Source: Panicum virgatum (Eukaryota > Streptophyta > Magnoliopsida > Poales > Poaceae). Taken from it: a stretch of 64,000 nt of DNA. How positions within the stretch are numbered: position 1 is the first letter of the stretch; the number at the start of each line of letters is the position of its first letter. The translations under genes and the position numbers were made by a program. The notes under the pieces were generated by a model. It did not search any database, was not told where the DNA came from, and saw nothing but the letters and a program-made list of their open reading frames with translations. The stretch covers positions 7,231,015 through 7,295,014 of the forward strand of contig NC_053146.1 in the NCBI RefSeq assembly GCF_016808335.1, read 5' to 3'. Below are positions 15,501 through 30,500 of this stretch, one piece after another.

Positions 15501-18500
15501 TGAGAATGGTCATCTTAACAATCATATTAGTCCCATTGATTATGTTGTCATTCGATCACCAAAATCACTCGAAATGACATAAATGGTGCCATGTTCGTTT
15601 CACGGGTCATCGTCCATTGATCAACTCAGTTTAACCGAGATAATGCCGGTAGTCCCCGGTATGCGCCTTGAGCAATGCCCAGGATCAACTCGCATACCGT
15701 TTGTTCACTTCATAGCAACCATCACAAGGATACATATGAGAGCAAGATTTTAAACTTTTGATTACAAGTCTTAATTGTCTTACAAAAACTCATGCAGTTA
15801 ACTATAACATAAGCAACTAAACATGAGGACTTTCAGCATTTATAGGTTCTTTACAAACTAAGGTGTATCCTAGGTCTAAGTGGATAACCTACCATGTTTT
15901 CCTTAAGATTCAGAGTCTAAACGCAGCGGATATTTAGAGAGTATTATGTAGCAATAATGATGTATTTGCCCAAGACACCACTTGCATAAGCTTTGAGCGA
16001 TTTCCACCGTCCATCCACTTTGCCGGCTCTGGCGGGATGAACATGGTCATCACTCCTTAGAAGAGAACCTACAAAACAACTTAACGGCAGCACCATAAGT
16101 ACATTTCGTACTTGCAAGACTTATCCATAATACTATACATTTGGTGGATGCAAGAGGCTAGTCAAGTTTTAACACTGATATATAAAAATGCGAGCATAGT
16201 TGTAAAGTGAATAAGCAAAAGACGTGGCATCTAATATTTCTATATCAAGCACCAGTACAACTGTATAAGTAAAGTGATCATGTAATAATGAGCTCAATTT
16301 TCCATGAACTCCATCACGAGACTCTACATTGGAGCGAACCTCAGAGAGCGTGCTCCATGACTGAGAGCGCGGCTATTGCAATAGATTAATATCCTGCAGG
16401 GGTGTACAACTTTTTCCACACGACACGAGACCATAGGCCATACTACCCGTCGGTCCGTAAGCAATGATTCACGTGTCAACCGTTCGCATACCCATCCCCA
16501 ACGTTGAGACGAACGGCCGGGATGGACAGGTGCAACGGAACCGCCGACTACACCCCATCACAAACCGCGCTCAAGAAATATTATGGATAAAGTATGTAGT
16601 TTGTACGAAAAAGTGCTCAAGAAACCGGCGTCCAAAGAGACGGTCCTTAACCAACTCAAGCAAGTCTAAACCATTTGGATTCCACTTCCAACATGGCCCT
16701 ACCACACTTGCTCAAGTACCGATCCATCATTCATATCTTGCTCATGTTTTAATCTTTTCCATCTACTCAAGTATGTTTAAGCAAACACCCTATAGCTCGC
16801 GAGTGATGGTGACCTTTCCATCTCTCGACTTCTACCGTAAACTAAACATGACTAAGCAATTTAATTCGAAAAGTTTAAACATGCATACTTTACCTAGTAT
16901 AAGTTGTTCTAGAGCTAAAAGAGAAAACATGCCGAGTGGGTTCTACACAAATCACATGAACTAGATAGGGTTAAGCCCATGCACAAACAATATTTTATAA
17001 TAGCGAATTAAGAATTCAAAAGTAAGGTTTGAGATACATAGGTGCCTGTCATGGTACTCCGCAATCGCGACACTCCGGAACATCATCCTCTAAGAAAGTA
17101 GAAAATACATGAATTAGAAATGATGCCATGAATACATATGCTTATGAGATGCAATGACTTATGAGAAACATGATTTAATGATTTAATAGTGCAAAACCAT
17201 GATAAAAAAGCCTAAACATATAATACATATGGGGATCAAATATAACTAAAAGCAACGAGATTAAATAACTATCAAATGATCATATTATAGGGGTTTCCGG
17301 ACACTCCGGATTTCAGTCCGGACACTTCGGACAGGCAACCCCGGATAGTCCCCATTTCAGCCCCATTTCAACCCAGATAGTCCGGACCGAAAAGTTACGC
17401 ACAAAAACTTCTTCCTTTACTCCAAACACCAAAACTGATCTTCCAGGCCTCCAAAAATTTCATCAATTTTTGTGTTGATACTAGAAATCAAGAGCAACCC
17501 ATTTTACTTGGAATTGGTAGAAAAACTATTGTAAATTTGAAATGAAAATTCTTCCCGTAATGCTATTTCTGAATTTTCGGCTAAGCTGTTTGGCTTCAAG
17601 ATGGTTTTCTAAAATTCAGAAAAAATCACTTAAATTCAAGTTTTTCAAAGTAGTATTTTATCAAAATAATTCCCAACATAAGTCATATAATGAAAATGCA
17701 AGTTGCTTCACAAAGCATGAGTTCAAAATGCATTAATAATTCAAAATTAAATTCAAATGCATTCAAATGAAGTATGAAAATTTTTATGAATGCTAACAAG
17801 AATGCTCATGATGTAATGTTTAACATGATAATTACATTTGGGTCGTTACAATTATTAGTAAATCAAAGTTGTAAAAGAAAAGAAATGCGACGATTGTCAC
17901 GCATGGATCGTAGGATAGACGGTATAAATGGGTTTATGTCTTTATTTGTTCTTATTTGGATAGTAGCTTGCTTTGTGCTCAACACTATACTTTGAAAAGA
18001 ACACAAAAAAGGTGATCCATTCAATGTTTGTTTATCACTGTGAAGTAGACTCGCGATGCTTGTTCCATCAACCGAACTTTCCCAAATCCCAATCACTTGA
18101 TGCCAGGTTGCACGCATATGACATAGTATCACACCGGCTCCGATCCGCTATTTGATTCGCGAGCCATGTAGAGAACGGAACGACTATACATGCTAGTTGA
18201 CTCGCGAAAATGATTTTATCTTGACAAAGTTGCTGAATTTTGAGCATCTCTTTTACAAGTACGGTGTGTGTATATATAACCACCACTTGCTATTCTACAC
18301 CCTAAGGTGTAGTTACACCTAAATAATTACTGAACAAATTAATTTTCAGTAATAGCCGCCAGGCGCGATTACTGACAGCCTTTTACTTAGCATGATTCAT
18401 TAATACAAAAAATCAGTTCAGTAATTTTTGGTCAATTTGTTTAGTAATTTCATAGCTGGGTGTAGAATAAATGCTATACCACTTTGTTTTGTGATAGCAG

Positions 18501-21500
18501 CGGGGTGAATCAGACTTTCTACACTCGTATTCAGTGGAGTTTGAGCATGTTTTACCGTAGATATAGAAGCAAGTTATTCTAAATGCTAAACAGTAAACAG
18601 TCGGTCACCCTTTGTTAAGCGTTTAGGCCATTTAATTGGTGTTTAAACTGGGTTAAACGGCTTAAATGGTTAGCATAGTAGCACTATACAATATACATAT
18701 TTATGTACATAAATGACAAATATGCTAGAGCGTCTACATATTTGCACATATAAAAAGTAAGAATTCTATCAAATAATCTTTTTGGAAGAAATCTAGATCC
18801 CAGAACACTTCATATACTTATGATGCTAATTAGTTCGGTATATATTGATTGTGGTAGTTGTAATCCTCCTATTGACTAAATTATGGATTAAATGGTTATT
18901 TAACTCATTTAATCATGTTTATCTAGACTTTGTTTAGACGATTTTTAATGGTTTAAATGAATTTAAACGGTCCAACTGTTTAATTCATTATTTAGAGCTT
19001 AAACGACATGGGTGACCTATGTTTACCATTTATGCGCTGTTTAGGCGGACTAAATGGTTATTTAACTCATTTAATCATGTTTATCTAGACTTTGTTTAGA
19101 CGATTTTTAATGGTTTAAATGAATTTAAACGGTCCAACTGTTTAATTCATTATTTAGAGCTTAAACGACATGGGTGACCTATGTTTACCATTTAAGCGCT
19201 GTTTAGACGAACAGACCCTATACCTAGCAGGCCATCACTCAATTGTTGAGCTGGGTCCACCCTGTCAACACACGGTACTCTGAACCCAAATCCCTGTTAA
19301 TACTATGGACAAAGAGATCACTAGACCTGGATGCATTATAGACCCCCAAACCAGGGCCATTGCATTGAGCTTACAGTGCGAGCAAAGTTGCCCAAAACAT
19401 TATCTGAAAAGAAACCATAAAAATGTGAAAGATCACAAAGAATTCACTCCACCATGCATATCAGCTTATATAACTTTCAAATTAAAAGAGGTATGCCAGA
19501 TCATCGTACATACATCAGCGTACAAGTGTGTACAACGTACGTATGACTTTAATTATTGATACATGTACGTAAGGTATACGTGTACATATACGTAGATATG
19601 AATGGACCAAGTCACCAAGACCAAATGGTAAAAAGGTATATGTGTACATAACTACATGTACTGATGTACGTATATATGAATGGACCAAGTCATCAAGACC
19701 AAATGGTCCAGTGGTCCAACAAAGAGACATTGTAGCCCGGCGCTAGTAGCGTCCGGACTCCGATCCAATCGGACGCTCCAACGAAACATTAACAATTAAC
19801 TAGTGCAACAACAGAGATTACTATTTGTAACATGAAAAAATGATATGTAAAAATGAATGTGTGTTCGACGACTCTAGGATAGAAAATTCCCGCTACAACA
19901 TGAACATATTTCATGTAACATCTATTGTGAAACATGTAGAAACAATGGTTTGTAATAATAATAATTAACTATTGCAACATGCATCGGAGCATCCGACCGC
20001 CTGTACTGTAGCATTACCGTTTGTAGCCACACACGTACGTACAGTCACGTCAATAGCGTTTAGCACGTCCACACTGATGACCCACAGCATGCATGCATTC
20101 ATTGAGCTCGATCTTGGCGTCTTGCTTGCAAGGCCTGACCTCGGTTCTGAATCGATTCGAGCTGAGGCTTTCCATTTCACAGCTCTGTTCTTTGTGGCCA
20201 CACGGTTCTCTCTGTGGCTCGAGCAGGGCAACAAGACATGCATCACAGCATCGGCTCGGAAGCTAGCTAGCTACAGCTACCGGCCAGAACGTGTGGCGGA
20301 GATCGATGAAGTTCTGGAGCTGCGGGGAGCTATCACCTGCAATGCAAACCAGAACTAACCAGGGTTTACCTTTTCGTTTTTTTTCCGAATCCCGCCGTTT
20401 GCCGGAAACGAAATTTCGGTCGAAATTTCGCCGAATTTCGCTAATTCCGAACGGAAAGAGAATTCAAATTCAAAAAACGAAATTTCGGTGAATTCCGACC
20501 GAAATTTCGGTGATTTCGACCGAAATTTCGGTGATTTTGACCGGAAAATGATGTCCGTTGTGATTTTCGTACTGTTCCCGAGGTCAAATGAAAAACTTTT
20601 GAATACCAACTTTGTTCAGTTTTTCGAGATCTACAACTTTTGTTTCAGGAACTTTTTCATTTGAGCAATGGTTTGAAAGTTATTTAATTATTTCAAAAAC
20701 TACCAATTAAAAGTCTTGTCATTTCATGTGACAACTTTCATTTTCTCTCTTAGGCCTCAACTGGACTTTTATTATTCTTGTTATGGCGGATATTCCTATA
20801 AATTTTTAGGGACATTAGTTGATCCAATTGAAAGTTGTTTTAAATCCAGGACAAACATGATTTGAATTGGTTATCAATTCATTCATGTGACAGTGTTTGA
20901 ATTTTTTGTTTGATTCAATTTGTATAGAGAATTGTTAAAGCATTCTGAAAGGTGTGTTTTCCGGCAGTTTTCCAACGGAAAGTTTTTCCCTGCTCTATAG
21001 ATGGTGACAATTCTCTTGTGGCCTAAGATTTTGGTCACATGCATGCTGTGGATGCAAGAATTTGACCTTCTCTTCTTATCCTCGGGACTGGAATGGCGTC
21101 GGAGGAAATTCACTGGAATCAAGGTTACAGTCACCGACCTACTATTGCAATGCAAAGCTTTCTTCCACGAAGTGGGGGCAGATCAAAGGCCACAACTGAC
21201 TTAATCTGCAGTTGCCAATGGAGAAGAATTGCCAATGGAATTTAACACGTATCAGCAATGGCCACAACTTCAAAAAAAAAAACTCCCAAGTCTCCACAGT
21301 TACCGGCTACAAAGCTAGAAGAAGAGCCAGATCGAGGGCCTGGTTAAGAATAATAGACTACAGCAGACAGAGGGCTTTAGCTGCCATCTCATTCGATCTC
21401 ACCGCTACATACAAAAGAAAAGAGATGCTAGATGATAATATAAAAGCAGATGCAAAAGGCAAAAGCGAAGCAAGATTGACGATGAGCCTAATTGGACAGC

Positions 21501-24500
21501 ACGAGGAAATCAGATCTACTAGTCTACTGATGAGAGTATAGTCCACCCGGGCCGGCCGATGAATCATCATCCTAGTTGTAGGTATGCATATGAAATTGAA
21601 TAGGTACCTCACCAATATCATGATAAACCAAAGTCTAGTTGAAGTCGAGGGGAGAAAACAAATTTTTGCACATGAAATGACGAGTCATTCAAATTACGGT
21701 TTCAAATGTTAATTTTAGCCTAGCAAATGATCTTAGATTTGAGTGTGTTCTAGTCCTATTTGCTTAGAAAAACACCTAGTTTTTTATCATATTTTTTACA
21801 TAATTTTTTACAAATTTTTTTGAATTTTTGAATTTTGAAACGAAATTTACCGAAATTTACCGAAATTCCACTTCCCGGTAACTACCGAAAACGAAAAAAA
21901 TACCGAAATTTCGCCGAAATTTCACCGAAATTTTGAACCCTGGAACTAACACGTTAAACAGTTTGTTTTTTTTTCTGAAAATACTCCTTCCATCCTCAAA
22001 AGAAGTATGCAAACTCTCCCTTCCAATGAATATGAATCAAACAATTTTAAGTTGGGCTGAATTTATATAAAAATTACTATCACCGGAAGCACACGGCATC
22101 ACGTGAAAATTAAAGTTTGGCATCTCAAGGAGAGAAGCCCTAAAGTCGTTGGACAGAAATTTTCCATCATGTGCAAGGCTGTATTTACCTTAGTTCTTTG
22201 CAAGGCTCCTTGTGCCATCACGTGCAGTATCCATGTGCCTGCATATATGTGTCACTAACAGTACCGGACACACTGCTCATCACGGTCCATCTCTGTCGAG
22301 CTGACTGCTGAGCGTCGTACGTACACATACTCAGCAAACTGTTGCAGTAAAAAAAAAAGTTGCAGCGACAGAGATGCTGCCGTGCCTCCGACTGTACACC
22401 ATCTGATGATGAGCTCAATGTAAGCCGGTCCTGTTTAGTTCCCAAAAAATTTCCTACAGTACCTATCACATCGAATCTTCGAACACATGCATGAAACAAT
22501 AAATATAATTAAAAAATAATTAATTACACAGTTTAACTGTAAATGACAAGATTGATTTTTTAAGCCTAATTAGTCCATGATCGGATATTAATTATCAAAT
22601 AACAACGAAAGTGCTATAATGCCAAAATCCAAAAAATTTCAGGAACTAAACATGGCCTGGCGAACTAAACATGGCCTGACGTACCCAAGTTGTTCCGAGT
22701 TCAACGTCACACGTGATCCACGTGGAACCAGTCGCGAGATAACCTTGACAGCATGTCTTGCTAGCCATTAAGCACACGCAAAGTATATAATATCTAAATT
22801 GTTGCAGACACGTTTGGCCCAATTTTTTGGTTTTATGTTGCGCAAAAGTACAACTTTCTATCACTGGGACGCCACCTGTTACTGGCGTTATGGACCCACC
22901 CACCATGTGATGAGCAGTAGAGCCATCTCCAGGAATTTGGATCCCTAGTGCAAAATGCAAATTGGGACCCTAAAGTCTTTTAGAAAGATATTTTGTCTAA
23001 TATTACTAATTTGAGTAGGTGCTTGTAGTCTTTGTATTTTCATACACATTTTAGAACAACTTTCTATTTTTAATACAAATGATGAGAATTGAACTCTCAT
23101 GGTGCAACTGGTCAGCCCGAACCCACCCAAGAAATGGTTCACTAAGGCCCCGATCGGCATAGCTTTATGGGTAGCTTCACGTGAAGCAATGCCAAATGGC
23201 TTTCTTTTTTTGGACTAGCTTCAAGCTTGAAGCCATCCATAAAGCCAATATATGCTTCCACTAGCGGGGCGAAGCTACAACCGCTTCACTAGGAAGAAGC
23301 TCATAATTATCGGATTATAAAAAATAAAACATCCAAGCCATTGTTGATTAATCTAACCATTAACTAAACCTACATCTGAGATGTTTTTATTTTTTAATCT
23401 TTGAAAAGAAGCAAGAACAAGTGATTGGTTCGAGTATTTTATTATTAACTTATCAACCGATTTTTACCAAATTACCTATTAGTTGGATGGCTGATCTTCA
23501 AAATGCCCAAACACCGGATGCGCTGAGTGGCTGACGGGCGGATATACGAGTACAGGCCTATACCTATACATAGATTTGGAGGCCCACATATTTGGGGCCC
23601 TATGCGAACACCCACCTTGCACATCCTCTTCGACGGGGCTAATGAGCAGCACCTCCCCGTTTCCAAGCATATAGTCATACAGGTTCAGTGAGAAAGTTGT
23701 AGTTTAATGCAATCTAGTATCAAAATAGATGGAATTTTCTAAAATAACACTCAAGAGTTGTAGTTACGTACAACATATAGAAAAAAATTTAGATATAAAA
23801 ATGTACTCTTGTTTATATTATTTTTGCAAAACAAAATACAGACATGGTCTCTAATATTCAACCATAGACGCTTGCTTGCAGCTTGCACAGACTACCTCTA
23901 CAATTAATAAGCAACTTCAAGCTTATTAGTTTTTTGGAAGTGCTAAACGACGTTTAGTGGACAAGCTAAACGACGAGCAGCTTAGATAGTCCACTTAATT
24001 GTAGAGTCCTTAATAAGCACTTCCAGAAAACTAAGTGGACTAATTTGAAATTAACGGCACCCATCATCACGACACGATGGAATCACGACATGTGTAGTCC
24101 TCCCGACCTCACCTCCAGGATATCAACCCCGGGGATGAGGCACCCCTTTTTGGGTGCCAACAGGTGTATAAAAATGGATTTGATTAGCGTTAATTAGTTC
24201 GGCGAGCCCTGGCGGCCCTAAAAACGCAGTGCCACGACAATAGGCAGAGACCTGGTCAGAGCACATGCGCTCGTCTTGAAAAACTTCACTTGGGGTACGC
24301 TTCACCGGAGCACAGCATGGATAGCACGCTCTGACTTCTTCCAAGCACATGTCCTGACTCGGCCCAGCACGCACAGACAAGTTGTAAGCCAACACATAAA
24401 ACTTGCGCCGGCCCTGCAGGGAAGAAGATGCGCTTGCCTCTTGGTCGTAGGCGTGCACTGCCTGATCGATGATCCCTCCGTAATCGGGTCAAGTCCACGG

Positions 24501-27500
24501 GATCTGGTTCGTTATATATATTGCTCGCCATCAGAGACCATGCATGAACTGACAGAGGATTCTCTGCACTGCCCTCCTACACGTGGAACAAACAAAATCC
24601 AAATAGGATTGTCAGTTTAAAATAATATTAAGAACTAATAGCAAGTACTTCTTCCAACATTTGAAAATAACCATAAATATGCTAAGATGTGAATTACCTT
24701 GAATATTTAGAATTACTTTTGGTCACAGCTCCAACAACATGCACTACTACAGATCGGGCTTTTTGTCCTAGTTCCAAACTGCCGGGACAAAAGCCTGGTG
24801 GTAGAACCGGGACCAGATGTCCCTGACATTTTTTGCGCCCCACGAGATTCGATCCCAGGACCCCTCTTGCCTCGCACATAGTTTCCTTGCCAACTCATCT
24901 AAACAGTACATGTGACTCAATATATGATGACTTCGTTTTGAACTATCACGTGGAGATACATTTAGTCCGGGTTGGTAACACCACCCAAGACTAAAGGGTC
25001 CTTTAGTCCGGGTTGGTGTCACCAACCGGAACTAAAAGGGTTGGGCTCTTTTAGTTCCGATTTATGGCTCCAACCGGGACTAAAGCTCCCCACTGCCTCC
25101 TAGGCGTTGGACTCGGGACTAAAGCCTTCATTGGTCCCGGGTCTAATGATGATCGGGAAATATGTCCAGGACTAAAAGCTATTTCTGTAGTAGTGATGTT
25201 TAACATTATTCAATACGCTCCTATTAGAATAGACAACATGTATATTACATGTGTGTGTGTAGCATGGCCAGAAATATTTATAACGAAGCGCATCGACTCC
25301 GTCTACGGAGGAATATCAGGTTTCATGTGTTGGCTACGCGACTTGTCTCTGCGTGCCGGGCCGAGTCAGGACATGTGCTTGGAAGTCAGAGTGGGCTGTG
25401 CTTAGTTTCTGAATGAAGGGAAATAGTATTGCTCTTTGGGATCGATACCTGGAGTTTTCGTATTCCACATTCCCTCCTAAAATTGAAGTATACTTAGTTA
25501 TTTTCTTTATTTTTTTGCATATCGTATTAGGTTTTTCCTAGTCAAACTTATCCAAATTTTACCAAGTTTATAGAAAAATATAACAACATCTATACTGCCA
25601 AATATATGCAGTATCAAAATATATTTAATAATATATTCAATTTGGTATTGTAGATATTATCGTATTTTTCTATAAATTATTGGATTTTGTCAAAGTTGGA
25701 TAAGTTGGACATAAGACAAATCTCGTATGACATGTAAAAAACGGAGAGAGTATCCGAGAGATCATGTGAAGTGTCGGTAATTACTTAGAGTGATGTATAC
25801 TCCCTCCGTCCTAAAAATATAACAAGTTATTCTAAAATTCAAAATTTATCCCAAAAAATAAGTTATCTTACCCTATTCAGAAAGTGCATGTGCATGTAAG
25901 AATCGATTGATGCCAAATATGAATAATAAATAGGGGCAAACAAGATCATTTTACAATCTTATTAATTTGTCCTAGAATTTCTAGAATAACTTGTTTTTTT
26001 GGGGATGGAGGGAGTATATTTTACAGTGAAATGAAGATAGTAAACTTAAATCCGTATCACTGGGAAGCAACCTGCAATAATGGAGGAGTAGTTAAAGGAT
26101 GGCCAGGCTAGATGTGGATTTATTCTAGGATAAATTTTGTAGCTAAAGTTGATTGGTCAAGGGAGTACTTTACAATGTGAAATGGTATTTCTACATAGGT
26201 ATTCAATAGTATTTTCTGATTCAGCTAATTAATTATAATGGTACGCCACTCTAGTTTATGTTTTATTTTTCCCCTAAATTAATTAGGTAAAATGCCAATT
26301 TAGTTCATTTTATTAACTTATTGAGTCGATCCAATAACTCAAAATGTTTATGACTTGCATCCATTATTACATCTTCGAATATGTATTAAGATCGTGCATT
26401 TTCTCTCTGGGTTGGGCCATCCTCTACTATTTATTGTACTATAGGGCTGTTTGGAAGGAGCCCTCCCAAAATAGCTTCATTGGTAAAACTAAAGCTGGTG
26501 AAGCTAAAAAAATGTGGCTTCATCTGACTTCTAGTTTCTTTTTTTTTTATCTCAGCGCAGCTTGTAAAATGACTTCACGCTACAGTATCTCGAATTGTGC
26601 AAAAACAGCCGAAGCCGAGGCCGATAGGAGCCCTCCCAAACGGACCCTATACTAGCACATAATCTCGCGAGATGCAGCTTCCCACGAACCATCCTGGGTT
26701 TCTCGCCTTCTCACCCTTTTCCTTCTCGTTTTCCCCTTCCACGACTTTGTTTTAATTTCCTTCCTTCGGTTAATCGCTCGCTCATGACGTGTCGCTCGGC
26801 TTCCCGTGCCTATATTAACCCGCTTCTCCCCCTGCTTCGCCTTCACGCCTCGCTCCCTCTTCTTCCTCCTCCTCCATCTCTTGCCCCAGCGCAGCGTCGC
26901 CGTCGAGAGCGAGGTACACGAGCTAGTTTCCCACAACAACCGCAGCAGCTAATCACAGCTGTTGATCGCACGCCGAGCTGCATTCTTGCACGCTAGCTAG
27001 ACCCCTGCCTCCAACAATGGCGCTCCAGGCATCGACGCCTTCCGTGTTCCGCGCGGTCCCGGCCACCGCCCACGCTCCCTGCCGGCGGCAGGTACGGCCC
27101 GTGAAGCGGAGAACGACGGCGCTCTGTTTCTTTCCCGTAGATCGAGTCCCTTTTGCGTCGATGCGTGCTGACGATGTACTGCGACGGTTTTGGATTTGTG
27201 GCAGCAGTTTCAGGTGCGCGCGAGCGCGGCGGCCCAGAGCGCCGGCGGCAGCAGCGGCGGCGCCGACGGGAAGATGGTCGTCCCCAAGGAGCCGAGGCCG
27301 AGCTCGGCCCCGTGGAAGGTGGAGTTCTCCGGCGAGAAGCCGGCGACGCCGCTGCTCGACAAGGTCAACTACCCGGTCCACATGAAGAACCTCTCGACCC
27401 CGGAGCTGGAGCAGCTGGCGGCGGAGCTCCGCGCGGAGATCGTGCACACGGTGTCCAAGACCGGCGGCCACCTGAGCTCCAGCCTGGGCGTGGTGGAGCT

Positions 27501-30500
27501 CGCCGTGGCGCTGCACCACGTGTTCGACACCCCCGAGGACAAGATCATCTGGGACGTCGGCCACCAGGCGTACCCGCACAAGATCCTCACCGGGCGGCGC
27601 TCCCAGATGCACACCATCCGGCAGACCTCCGGGCTGGCGGGCTTCCCCAAGCGCGACGAGAGCGCGCACGACGCGTTCGGCGCCGGCCACAGCTCCACCA
27701 GCATCTCGGCGGGGCTGGGCATGGCCGTCGCGCGGGACCTCCTGGACCGCAAGAACCACGTCATCTCCGTCATCGGCGACGGCGCCATGACCGCCGGCCA
27801 GGCCTACGAGGCCATGAACAACTCGGGCTACCTCGACACCAACATGATCGTCGTCCTCAACGACAACAAGCAGGTGTCCCTCCCCACCGCCACGCTCGAC
27901 GGGCCGTCCAAGCCCGTCGGCGCGCTCAGCCGCGCGCTCACCAAGCTCCAGTCCAGCACCAAGTTCCGCCGCCTCCGCGAGGCCGCCAAGACCGTCACCA
28001 AGCAGATCGGCGGCCCGACGCACGAGGTCGCCGCCAAGGTCGACGAGTACGCGCGCGGCATGATCAGCGCCTCGGGCTCCTCGCTCTTCGAGGAGCTCGG
28101 CCTCTACTACATCGGCCCCGTCGACGGCCACAACGTCGAGGACCTCGTTGCCATCTTCGAGAAGGTCAAGTCGATGCCGGCGCCGGGGCCCGTGCTCATC
28201 CACATCGTCACGGAGAAGGGCAAGGGGTACCCGCCGGCGGAGGCGGCGGCCGACCGGATGCACGGCGTCGTCCGCTTCGACCCGTCGACGGGGAAGCAGT
28301 TCAAGTCCAAGTCCCCGACGCTGTCCTACACGCAGTACTTCGCCGAGGCGCTGATCCGGGAGGCGGAGGCCGACGACAAGGTGGTGGCCATCCACGCCGC
28401 CATGGGCGGCGGCACGGGGCTCAACTACTTCCAGAAGCGCTTCCCGGAGAAGTGCTTCGACGTCGGCATCGCGGAGCAGCACGCCGTGACGTTCGCGGCG
28501 GGGCTCGCCACCGAGGGGCTCAAGCCCTTCTGCGCCATCTACTCCTCCTTCCTCCAGCGCGGCTACGACCAGGTGGTGCACGACGTCGACCTGCAGAAGC
28601 TGCCGGTGCGCTTCGCGCTCGACCGTGCGGGGCTCGTCGGCGCCGACGGGCCCACCCACTGCGGCGCCTTCGACGTCACCTACATGGCGTGCCTCCCCAA
28701 CATGGTGGTCATGGCGCCCGCCGACGAGGCCGAGCTGATGCACATGGTCGCCACCGCCGCCGCCATCGACGACCGCCCCAGCTGCTTCCGCTTCCCGCGC
28801 GGCAACGGCATCGGCGCCACCCTCCCGCCGGGCAACAAGGGAACGGCCCTCGAGGTCGGCAAGGGCCGGGTGCTCGTCGGCGGCACCCGGGTGGCGCTCC
28901 TCGGGTACGGCACCATGGTGCAGGCCTGCCTCAAGGCCGCCGAGGCGCTCAAGGAGCACGACGTGTACGTGACCGTCGCCGACGCCCGCTTCTGCAAGCC
29001 GCTCGACACGGAGCTCGTCAGGGAGCTCGCCGCCGAGCACGAGGTGCTCATCACCGCCGAGGAGGGCTCCATCGGCGGCTTCGGCTCCCACGTGGCGCAC
29101 TACCTCAGCCTGGCCGGCCTGCTCGACGGGAACCTCAAAGTAAGTAGCTAGTCCACATCAGCAAACGCTTTTTTCGTCATTTTCAGTTCAAATCCGGTCG
29201 AAACTCAAAAATTCAATTTTATTCGATCGATAGCTTTTTAAGATTTCTGATGAACTGGTCGGCGCATGAAACTCATTATTCATTTTTGCGCGATAGCTTA
29301 GCATCGCCGAGGATATGTAGTATCATGTCGGTCGTTGCAATGCAAATTGTTAACAAGAATATATGTACATTATTAGGTCGCTATATATGCTAACCATGTT
29401 CTTGTGTTCTTTGCAGCTGAGATCCATGTTCCTGCCGGACCGGTACATCGACCATGGCGCGCCGCAGGACCAGATCGAGGAGGCCGGGCTGACGCCGCGG
29501 CACATCGCCGCCACCGTGCTGTCACTGCTGGGGAGGCCATTGGAGGCCATGCAGCTCAAGTGAACGATCGACCACCATTTGTTCAGTTTCTTCATGACCT
29601 TGGACACACACACCCCCCCCATCACCAACTGTTAAATAAAATTAAAGCAAATAGAGATGAGTTCAAATGTGGACGTCTTCATGCCGGTGGCTGCCACCTC
29701 CATCCCTGACCTAGGATCCCATGCTCACATGGATCTGTCTCAAGGCTAGTAGTCCTAGATAGAAGATGACATGGCAAGGCCATGCCCCATGTGTGTACGT
29801 GATCCTTGGCATGTTGCAGTGCTTCCAAACGCAAGAGGATAAAGGGGTGGTGAAACCGTGAGACGAGGCATCGCCATGCTTTGATTCCTGGAGCAGTGAG
29901 GTGGATTGCCATCCTAGCTCGCTGCCAGCTGCTGATCTTTGTCAGTGGCACCGGCATGCATGGCCCACACACATGCCAGCTGATCTTGCAATTGTTGTTT
30001 TTTTCCCTTTTTTTGTATAGGATGCATTCATGAGATGACAAGCATATGTAAACAACTCAAAAACAATGTAATTGTACGTGTTCAAAAACAAAGAAAAAAA
30101 TGTGTCAGTTTCTGTCTCTGCTGAGAAAGACGGATGAGCACTGGCTTGTCTGGTGAGAAAAGGGTCAATTGCCATGTGAGTTGTGATCTCCTCCCGTTGG
30201 GTTTTGTCCCGGTGCTATCCTGAAGGCAATGGAATCATGCCAGTGAAGGGGGTTAGCATCTGAGAGTGTGTCGTTGAGTGAACATGCAGCAGGATATTCC
30301 CAGGTGCCTGGTTTTTCTATAAGAACTTGTCTGGACTCCCCAGTAATTGCAAAGTAAGTTCCACTAGTGCAGAGATTCTCTATCCTAATGAAGCCATGGC
30401 CGCCATCTGTGGATAGAGTTTATGTGGAAAGGCTTCTGATCTATTGGATGATCAGGTGCCAATGTCAGCAGAGAGTTAATTACTAATTAGTAGCATATGC